A stretch of 32,138 nt of DNA from assembly GCA_002307235.1 (NCBI GenBank), contig DBTV01000051.1, positions 10,743 through 42,880 of the forward strand, read 5' to 3'. Position 1 is the stretch's first letter, and the number at the start of each line of letters is the position of its first letter. The translations under genes and the position numbers were made by a program. This stretch comes from Acidobacteriaceae bacterium UBA1307 (GTDB taxonomy: Bacteria; Acidobacteriota; Terriglobia; Terriglobales; Acidobacteriaceae). This document shows, one piece after another, positions 24,901 to 30,389 of the stretch. The notes under the pieces were generated by a model. That model was given only the letters and a program-made list of their open reading frames with translations, ran no database searches and was not told where the DNA came from.

Positions 24901-25713
24901 GGGTATGTTGCCAACTCCAACTACAACGCGCTGCAAGCCGTGGTCAACATTCGCAACTACCATGGCCTGACCACGACGGTGAGTTACACTCTCTCGCGTT
25001 CGATCGATAACGGCGGCAACTTCCGTAGTGGTTATACGATTCCGACCGACTACATTCAGGACGCGACCGGTGGCAGTTTCGTTTCGAACCAGCGCTATGA
25101 GCGTACGGTTTCCACCTCGAACCAGCCGCAGCATCTGACGGTAACCGCCGTCTGGAGGTTGCCGCTCGGCAAGAGCATCCTGGCTTCGAGTCGCCTGGAG
25201 CGCGCGCTTCTGGGTGGCTATACCCTGTCGGGTGTTGTTCAGGCGTACTCTGGCTCGCCGCTCGCTGTGACGCTGTCGACCTGCAATACCAACCCGGCGC
25301 AGGGCAGCTGGTGCCCGGCTTCGTACAATGCGAGCTTTACCGGCAAGGCACGCATCAATGGCAAGTGGGGCAAGGGCGTAACCACGGGCACGGCGAACAG
25401 CAAAGCGTTCATCGACTCGACGGCCTTCGTCAAAACGTCGGACTACAAGTTCGGCAACCTGCCGCGTACTGCTCCGTACAACCTTTACGGTCCGGGCAAC
25501 TATCAGGCTGACCTCTCGCTGTCGCGCAGCTTCCCGCTGCACTTCATTGAGGGTGGCAAGTTTGATTTCAAGGCTCAGTGGTACAACATCACCAACCACA
25601 CGCAGTTTGCTGTGGCCAGTACTGCGCTGGGCAGCAGCACCTTTGGCATGGTGACGACCAATGGTGCCGCCAACCGCAAGGCTGCGCAGTTTACCGCACG
25701 CATCTCCTTCTAA
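21940..25713 (+). CDS. TonB-dependent receptor, Oar-like, with carboxypeptidase-regulatory-like domain
   Basis: Outer-membrane receptor of 1257 residues, typical size for acidobacterial Oar-like proteins, likely importing oligosaccharides. Among three nearby ATGs I choose 21940, nine bases after GAGGAGG; the ATG at 21934 is too close and 21901 is upstream of the site. Order: signal peptide with hydrophobic stretch LSCLVGVILLLCAVSAVAQ; carboxypeptidase-regulatory-like domain (about 45-110: GQITGVVTDKTGAVIPNAEV, NAGSYTFSALDPG); TonB box-like EEITVTAE; plug with VYIDGIPF; large beta-barrel rich in Asn, Thr, Tyr, Gly (FFFENYNGYR, VQDDWKVSSKLTVNLGLRYD, NFGPRLGLAYQL, LNVTYVGSQGHFL, YTLSRSIDNGG), ending in phenylalanine. 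Followed by a strong terminator. The substrate is inferred from neighbouring pectin enzymes. Confidence 0.93.
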   Translation: MRNWLRSRLSRAAGKKTWSETLGLSCLVGVILLLCAVSAVAQLSGKGQITGVVTDKTGAVIPNAEVTVQNTATSVKTVNKTNNAGSYTFSALDPGIYSLMVKAQGFQTLLQENIHVNAMESQPYNPSLAVASASTEEITVTAEPPQLETSNATLGNTMEQETYSELPVMMGAYGQADQRRATDFVYLMPGVQGNNTTGNATTNVGIINGSGSKGAASAVYIDGIPFVRAGGNGDPRYVWSAISVDAIDQFQVQTTGYSAIYEGQGVMNYSVKGGGPKYHGTAYEFFRNTALDTWGFWGKAVNTAVGHAVKPVEHNNEYGVSISGPLVPFGGLKNKLFFFENYNGYRYSSAVPTAMTFPTAAQQSGDFSTFGLPIYDPTTQAVCTSTTGTTTYKYNCRTQYSYNGQANVISPGKISAIATKMQSALPSGIGSALQYNYIGTNATGLNNWSTTSRVDYVISPKDTLSVIGAVGRQASSSPVGQSTPGRNIGPAPYNYGQAYAPKTAVWSLEETHVFSQNVLNQLKWGYARYNGPTFSTSYDSKYSANTMGISGLPSGQAAGAFPIVKFSGTNVPTQWGGTTANVVIAQNYTVLDNLQWNVGKHSITFGGQIAWLLYNTTSATGGTTPLTLNYTNTETGQFSVKNTTSATNYTIDTATGAAYASFLVGQADSASLTDYTYHPTYGARFRAISPYVQDDWKVSSKLTVNLGLRYDFFPTAREVNDMASFFNPNLASSATGMNGALQFAGFGTNTCNCHSPVNNYFKNFGPRLGLAYQLDSKTVIRGSYGLMFTHGDAVGGNTYSLGTQGFSASGSWTSSNAQTTLTNLTTGGTGVMPTYAAASGAASGNALGSGYLSSTYATNGGITTSPTSANYLDPYLGGRAPEYLNWSFGAQRQLTNAIALNVTYVGSQGHFLQMDGSNARGYWANQLDPKYLYLGSVLSDSKATVATDCTKYSLNCQGLKYYNTTTSNFSVATALKPFPFNSVSDAYGYVANSNYNALQAVVNIRNYHGLTTTVSYTLSRSIDNGGNFRSGYTIPTDYIQDATGGSFVSNQRYERTVSTSNQPQHLTVTAVWRLPLGKSILASSRLERALLGGYTLSGVVQAYSGSPLAVTLSTCNTNPAQGSWCPASYNASFTGKARINGKWGKGVTTGTANSKAFIDSTAFVKTSDYKFGNLPRTAPYNLYGPGNYQADLSLSRSFPLHFIEGGKFDFKAQWYNITNHTQFAVASTALGSSTFGMVTTNGAANRKAAQFTARISF

Positions 25714-25733
25714 TCTCCATCCACCCATCCACC

Positions 25734-25771
25734 GAAAGGGCTGTCGGCATTGCCGGCGGCCCTTTCTTTTT
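25734..25771 (+). terminator. Strong intrinsic terminator after the TonB receptor
   Basis: Stem of 15 pairs: GAAAGGGC (25734-25741) with GCCCTTTC (25759-25766), continued by a T-G pair and GTCGGC (25743-25748) with GCCGGC (25752-25757), loop ATT, followed by five T. Twenty bases past the stop codon, so the receptor is transcribed separately from the GH105 gene. Confidence 0.93.
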
Positions 25772-25915
25772 GAGCAGCACGCGCGTGGGATTTTCTGCGT
25801 GGAACGGGCGGGTTGTCGGTGGAATGGTTGAGCGTCTATGCTTGGTTCGGCGCAAAAAAACATGGTGCACGTAAAAACATTTGGTTCGCTGGGCGAATCC
25901 ACATCGGGAGTCTTT

Positions 25916-27853
25916 ATGCGAGTTTTTCATTTTTCCGTCACGGCGGTAGCCATTCTGGCTGTGTGTGGCGCGATGAGCTGGGCACAGGGGGAGCAGAAGA
26001 ATCCCTCCCCGTGGTCGCAGCGCGCGGCCAATGCCGCGATGGCGCGTTGGCCCAACGGACATACCGATGGCCCGAACGGGAAGCCGGGTTTCAAATATGA
26101 GCTTGGCACCTATCTTGAGGGCATCGATGCGGTGTGGATGAACACCGGCGATGCGCGCTACTACAACTACATCAAGACCGCGGTCGATGAGGTGGTGACG
26201 CCGGAGGGAATGATTCCGAGCTACAAGCCGGCCGAGTATCAGCTCGACAGTATCTTGATGGGGCGGCAACTGCTGCGGCTGTACGGCGTTACGCAGGACA
26301 AGCATTATCTGACGGCGGCGGGCCTACTCTATGAGCAGTTGCAGAAGCAGCCGCGCACGGCTTCGGGCGGATTCTGGCACAAGGAGCGGTATCCGCATCA
26401 GATGTGGCTCGACGGGCTCTATATGGCCGAGCCGTTTTATGCCGAGTACGCTACGGTGGCGCATCACCCGGAAAACTATGCCGACATCGCGCGCCAGTTC
26501 ACGCTGGTGGCCGAGCACATGCGCGACGCCAGAACCGGCCTGCTCTATCACGGATGGGATGAGTCGAAGCAGCAGCGCTGGGCCGATAAGGCGACGGGAT
26601 TGTCGCCGGAGTTTTGGGCGCGGGCGATGGGCTGGTACATGATGGCGCTGGTCGATACGCTCGACTATCTGCCAGAGAACGATCCGGGGCGCAAGCAGTT
26701 GGTCGCGATTCTCAACGAGGAGTCGGCGGCGCTTGCGCGCGTGCAGGACGCGAAGACCGGACTGTGGTATCAGGTGCTCGACAAGGGCAACGAGAAGGGC
26801 AATTATGTGGAGTCGTCGGCCTCATGCATGATCGTCTATGCGCTGGCCAAGGGCGTGCGCCGTGGCTATTTGCCGGAGCAGTTTTTGACCTCGGCCACGC
26901 ATGGCTACGAGGGAATTCTCAAAAACTTTATCGAAGTTGGATCGGGCGATGATGTTTCGCTGACCAAGACGGTGAAGGTGGGCGGACTGGGCGGCACACC
27001 CTATCGCTCGGGCAGTTACGCGTACTATCTGAGCGAACCGATTGTCGCGAATGATCCCAAGGGCGTTGGTCCGTTCATCGAGGCCGCGGTCGAGATGGAG
27101 AATGCGCAGAGGGCCCGGCTGGGGCGCGGCGTGACGGTGGCGATGGATGGCTGGTTCAACTCCCAGCAGATGCGGGATGCCTTCGATCAGCCCTTCTACT
27201 TCCACTACAAGTGGAACTATCAGGGCGAGGCTGGCTACTCGACGGTGGGGCGCATCCTTGAAAATTTCGGTGCGCATACGACGGAGATCGATGCCGAGCC
27301 GACGGCGGCGCGGCTGAAAAATGCGCAGGTCTTCTTTGTGGTTTCACCGGACAATCTGGCGAAGAATCCCAAGCCCAACTATGCGAATGCGCGCGATGCC
27401 GAGGCACTGGCCCAGTGGGTGAAGGCGGGTGGCGTGCTGGTGATTCTGCAAAACGACAGCTCTGTCGCGGACCTTGAGCACTTCAATGTCGTGGCTGAAA
27501 AGTTCGGCCTGCACTTCAACAACGTGCTGCGCAAGCATGTGGTGGGCACGGACTGGGCGACGGGCAAGATTGCCGTCGATGGCAAGGGGACGGTCTTTCA
27601 TCAGCCGCACACGCTCTACATGAAGGATGTCTGCACGATCTCGGTTTCAGGCGCCGCGCGACCGCTGCTGCAGGAGGGCGAGGACGTCTTCATGGCGCAG
27701 TCAAAGTTCGGCAAGGGCACGGTCATTGCCGTGGTCGATCCATGGATTTATAACGAATATGTCGACGGACGCAAGCTGCCTGCCGCGTATGACAACTATG
27801 CCGGTGGTGTGGAGTTTGTTCGCTACATTCTCGCGCAGGTTCCGCACAAGTAG
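25916..27853 (+). CDS. Secreted GH105 unsaturated galacturonyl hydrolase with extra C-terminal domain
   Basis: Secreted enzyme of 645 residues. The ATG at 25916 follows GGGAG and opens a signal peptide (MRVFHFSVTAVAILAVCGAM, cut after SWA). Residues 30-400 form the (alpha/alpha)6 barrel of GH105, which removes unsaturated galacturonate from pectin-lyase products: YQLDSILMGRQLLRLYG, FWHKERYPHQMWLDGLYMAE (here the catalytic Asp is residue 166 in MWLDG), FWARAMGWYMMALVD and GTPYRSGSYAYYLSEPIV. Typical stand-alone enzymes end near here. Residues 405-645 form a further domain (TVAMDGWFNSQQ, VFFVVSPDN, QWVKAGGVLVILQND, GKGTVIAVVDPWIYNEY) with the alternating pattern of a Rossmann/GATase-like (DUF4350-type) fold, probably non-catalytic. 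It follows the receptor in the same direction but after a terminator. Confidence 0.88.
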   Translation: MRVFHFSVTAVAILAVCGAMSWAQGEQKNPSPWSQRAANAAMARWPNGHTDGPNGKPGFKYELGTYLEGIDAVWMNTGDARYYNYIKTAVDEVVTPEGMIPSYKPAEYQLDSILMGRQLLRLYGVTQDKHYLTAAGLLYEQLQKQPRTASGGFWHKERYPHQMWLDGLYMAEPFYAEYATVAHHPENYADIARQFTLVAEHMRDARTGLLYHGWDESKQQRWADKATGLSPEFWARAMGWYMMALVDTLDYLPENDPGRKQLVAILNEESAALARVQDAKTGLWYQVLDKGNEKGNYVESSASCMIVYALAKGVRRGYLPEQFLTSATHGYEGILKNFIEVGSGDDVSLTKTVKVGGLGGTPYRSGSYAYYLSEPIVANDPKGVGPFIEAAVEMENAQRARLGRGVTVAMDGWFNSQQMRDAFDQPFYFHYKWNYQGEAGYSTVGRILENFGAHTTEIDAEPTAARLKNAQVFFVVSPDNLAKNPKPNYANARDAEALAQWVKAGGVLVILQNDSSVADLEHFNVVAEKFGLHFNNVLRKHVVGTDWATGKIAVDGKGTVFHQPHTLYMKDVCTISVSGAARPLLQEGEDVFMAQSKFGKGTVIAVVDPWIYNEYVDGRKLPAAYDNYAGGVEFVRYILAQVPHK

Positions 27854-27902
27854 AAGGACGCAGAAGGTCGCGTGCGTGGCCTGAACGTGGCGGCGTTGCA
27901 GC

Positions 27903-29102
27903 TTATTGTCGCAATGCCGCCAGCTTGGCGATGGCTTTTTCAAGGGTCTCGGCGCGCTTGCAGAAGGCAAAGCGAACCTGTTGCGCGCCGCGCGCGGGAT
28001 CGCTGTAAAAGCTCGATCCGGGAACGGTGGCCACGCCGACTTCGCGGACCAGATGCTCGGCAAAGGCGCGATCGTTTGCAAAACCAAAGGCGCGGATGTC
28101 GGTCATGATGTAGTAGGCGCCCTGCGGCTTGTAGGCGGTGAAGCCAGCCTTGCGCACGGCGGCCAGCAGCAGGTCGCGCCGTTCGCCATATTCGAGCGCG
28201 AGGTTGCGATAGTAGGCCTTGGGCAGGGCCAGCGCGGTGGCGCCGGCTGCCTGCAGGGGCGCGGCGGCTCCCACGGTCAAAAAATCATGCACCTTGCGGA
28301 TGGCCGCAGTCAGCGCGGGCGGCGCAATCGCCCAACCCACGCGCCAGCCGGTGACGCTATAACTCTTTGAGAGGCTGTTGATGGTCACCGTGCGTTCGCG
28401 CATGCCCTCGATGGTGACCGGCGCAACATGCTCGGCGTTGTCGTAGAGAATGTGCTCGTAGATCTCGTCGGTAATGGCGAGAGCGTCAAACTCGACGCAG
28501 AGATCGCGAATCTGTTCGAGCTCCGCGCGCGTAAAGACCTTGCCGGTGGGGTTGTGCGGCGTGTTCAGCAGAATCGCGCGCGTCTTGTTGTTGAAGGCGG
28601 CACGCAACTCATCGATGTCGAAGCGCCACTCGCCGTTTTCTTCTTCGGGAGCATAGAGGGTGACGTAGCGCGGGGTAGCACCGGAGAGAATCGCGTCAGG
28701 GCCGTAGTTCTCATAGAAAGGCTCGAAGATGATGACCTCGTCGCCGGGATCGACGAGCGCCAACTGTGTGGCGATCATGGCCTCGGTCGATCCGCAGCAG
28801 ACGGTGATCTCGCGCTCCGGATCGATGGCGATGCCAAACTGCCGGGAGAACTTGTCGGCCAGCGCCTGACGGAAATTCTTCGCGCCCCAGGTGATGGCGT
28901 ACTGGTTCACATCGTCGGCGATGGCTTGCCGCGCGGCCTGCTTGAGCACCTCGGGGGCGGAGAAGTCCGGAAAGCCCTGGGCCAGATTCACGGCCCCATG
29001 CAGCAGCGCCTGCCGCGTCATATCGCGGATCACGGATTCGGTAAACTGGGCTGCTTTTTTGCTGACGCGGGGAGCTAGAATGCCTTCACCATAAATAGCC
29101 AT
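27903..29102 (-). CDS. Class I/II pyridoxal-phosphate aminotransferase
   Basis: Cytosolic PLP-dependent aminotransferase, 399 residues, fold type I, resembling the methionine/kynurenine (YbdL/KAT) aminotransferase group. Visible: NLAQGFPDFSAPE (substrate loop), YAITWGAKNFRQAL, ITVCCGSTEAM (phosphate-binding), LLNTPHNPTGKVF (conserved Asn), AITDEIYEHILYD (Asp and Tyr contacting the ring), SLSKSYSVTGWRVGW with the Schiff-base lysine, and the C-terminal VRFAFCKR arginine that binds the substrate carboxylate. The ATG at 29102 has only a weak purine-rich site. Convergent with the GH105 gene; downstream of two tRNA-Cys genes on the same strand. Specific amino acid substrate not decidable. Confidence 0.9.
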   Translation of the reverse strand: MAIYGEGILAPRVSKKAAQFTESVIRDMTRQALLHGAVNLAQGFPDFSAPEVLKQAARQAIADDVNQYAITWGAKNFRQALADKFSRQFGIAIDPEREITVCCGSTEAMIATQLALVDPGDEVIIFEPFYENYGPDAILSGATPRYVTLYAPEEENGEWRFDIDELRAAFNNKTRAILLNTPHNPTGKVFTRAELEQIRDLCVEFDALAITDEIYEHILYDNAEHVAPVTIEGMRERTVTINSLSKSYSVTGWRVGWAIAPPALTAAIRKVHDFLTVGAAAPLQAAGATALALPKAYYRNLALEYGERRDLLLAAVRKAGFTAYKPQGAYYIMTDIRAFGFANDRAFAEHLVREVGVATVPGSSFYSDPARGAQQVRFAFCKRAETLEKAIAKLAALRQ

Positions 29103-29149
29103 GCTCTGATTCTTTCACGCAGCCGCGTGTGGCGGGATCGGAAGATTGT

Positions 29150-29225
29150 TGGAGCACCAGGCGGGAATTGAACCCGCGTATACAGGTTTTGCAGACCTGC
29201 GCGTTAGCCACTTCGCCACTGATGC
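29150..29225 (-). tRNA. tRNA-Cys (GCA), second copy
   Basis: Complete cloverleaf on the minus strand with encoded CCA and discriminator U73. Acceptor GCATCAG pairs with CTGGTGC (one G-U), D-stem GCG/CGC, anticodon arm CAGGT-CTGCAAA-ACCTG (anticodon GCA), T-arm GCGGG-TTCAATT-CCCGC. It lies 47 bases after the other copy. Confidence 0.97.
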
Positions 29226-29272
29226 CCGGCTTCTTCTTGAACGGAATCTCCGCCAAGAAAAGGAAAAATTGT

Positions 29273-29348
29273 TGGAGCACCGGGCGGGAATTGAACCCGC
29301 GTGTACAGGTTTTGCAGACCTGCGCGTTAACCACTTCGCCACCGGTGC
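29273..29348 (-). tRNA. tRNA-Cys (GCA), first copy
   Basis: Complete cloverleaf on the minus strand with encoded CCA and U73. Acceptor GCACCGG/CCGGTGC is fully paired; anticodon arm and T-arm are identical to the second copy. Differences lie in acceptor positions 4, 6 and 67, one D-loop base and one variable-loop base. Confidence 0.97.
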
Positions 29349-29375
29349 CTGATGAAACTGTCATTCCGTACAAAT

Positions 29376-29408
29376 AAAAAACCCACCGTGCTCAATCGAG
29401 CAGGTGGG
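29376..29408 (-). terminator. Intrinsic terminator just upstream of the tRNA-Cys pair
   Basis: On the minus strand CCCACC...GCTC-loop-GAGC...GGTGGG (29382-29408), with a small asymmetric bulge, followed by six T (29376-29381). It ends a short minus-strand transcript and lies only 28 bases before the first tRNA. Confidence 0.88.
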
Positions 29409-29570
29409 ACGAAGGAAAACGGATTCGGTATCTTCGAATCAGCTCATTCGGCACGCCCGCGCGTCGCAGCCCTGACAGCAGCAACACAGCGCGGAGATGG
29501 TGAGCGTCATCGACAAAGTCCTGATCCTCTTCCTGCATAGCTCGCAGTCTGCCAAGCAGATTGCGCGTTG
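29376..29570 (-). ncRNA. Candidate small RNA or very short gene (about 195 nt)
   Basis: Defined by a good promoter (29577-29605) and a strong terminator (29376-29408). The predicted RNA opens with a hairpin, CGCA-x-TCTGC around a TTG loop with GCAGA-x-TGCG (29543-29565), and has a second perfect stem GATTCG/CGAATC near 29424-29442. It also contains an open frame of 48 codons (ATG at 29538, stop inside the terminator loop, MQEEDQDFVDD... ending SSHLLD) with a weak ribosome-binding site. I cannot decide between a structured RNA and a small protein gene; it does not show the long closing stem of 6S RNA. Confidence 0.45.
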
Positions 29571-29576
29571 AAACCA

Positions 29577-29605
29577 AGAGTAGGGTAAGGCTCGCATCTT
29601 GTCAA
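29577..29605 (-). promoter_or_regulatory. Sigma-70-type promoter of the short transcription unit
   Basis: Perfect -35 TTGACA (29600-29605), 17-base spacer, -10 TACTCT (29577-29582, four of six matches) on the minus strand. Expected transcription start near 29570. Confidence 0.7.
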
Positions 29606-30203
29606 GATTGCGGGTCTGCCTGCCGCAAAAAAATGTTTGATCCGCACCTTTGCGCGGTGCCGCGTAGAGGCGCACGACGCGCAGCAGACTGCCGACAAAG
29701 CCACTCCCTCGATTGAGTTCTTGCCTTTCAGCGCGGGTGTTGTTTTTTGTTTCCTTTCCTCCGACGATCGTCCCTCCGGCACTGAAGCCCCTCCTTTTTT
29801 CTGCTCGGTGTGGCAGGGATGAATCCGTGTGCTTTCAAAACCCGGCCTTGGCCCGCGCTTGCTGGACAAAGCGCACGATGCTTTTATGCAGGGTGTTTAT
29901 TGGGACTTGTCCCGCAATGTGATTCTTCTCGCCGCTCCCAGCATTTTGGAGGCGGAGTTTGGTCGCGAAACTCGGTTTGCGGGGGAGCCGCGCGGCCTGT
30001 TTGCGGCTGCAAGACATGATTTTTCTGCCAGTTTGCCGCCGTACGCGCGGGGTCTACCGGAGCGGAAATGGCTGTTTTCAGAAACAGCCAAGTAACAGAG
30101 AACGATTTTGATTGGTTTTGCAATATGCTGAAATTAAAAGGAATAAATCGTCCATCACTTTTCATCTCAGGGGGAAATGGGCGCCATTTTTTAATTTGGG
30201 CGC
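29606..30203. other. Gene-poor region between the small transcript and adhE control region
   Basis: About 600 bases with no confident gene. A plus-strand frame at 29829-30095 (88 codons) looks partly protein-like (AHDAFMQGVYWDLSRN) but has no clear ribosome-binding site or known family. A perfect hairpin GGCTGTTT-TCAG-AAACAGCC lies at 30070-30089 near its end, without a U-tract. Confidence 0.45.
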
Positions 30204-30262
30204 GTGACCGCGATCACTGTTTTGGGGGCCGAACGGCCCTATAGTCGATACAGAATTATCGA
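30204..30262 (+). promoter_or_regulatory. Cluster of palindromes upstream of adhE
   Basis: Three dyads in 60 bases: GTGA-N6-TCAC (30204-30217, CRP/FNR-like half-sites), GGGCCG-AA-CGGCCC (30226-30239), and TCGATA-N6-TATCGA (30245-30262), with one further TATCG at 30271-30275. They lie 128-186 bases before the adhE start. A canonical Rex site (TTGTGA-type arms with AT-rich centre) is not present. Which regulator binds is unknown. Confidence 0.45.
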
Positions 30263-30389
30263 TATGGACTTATCGCTAAGGCTTGATCGTATAGCCCGGC
30301 GATAGCAGCCCGGACCGAACGGATTTTCGCAGTCGCAGTCCCGAGAAGAACGATTTCCGAGGTCGGCCGAAGAGGAGCAAAGGAGCACT

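Noticed and set aside
29376..29570. 6S RNA as identity of the short transcript
   Set aside because: Length fits, but I cannot pair the 5' and 3' ends into the long closing stem with a central bubble.
29829..30095. Plus-strand frame of 88 codons in the gene-poor region
   Set aside because: Partly protein-like but without a clear ribosome-binding site or recognisable family; kept only as a remark.
30204..30262. Rex operator upstream of adhE
   Set aside because: The dyads do not show the TTGTGA-type arms with matching inverted TCACAA at the right spacing.
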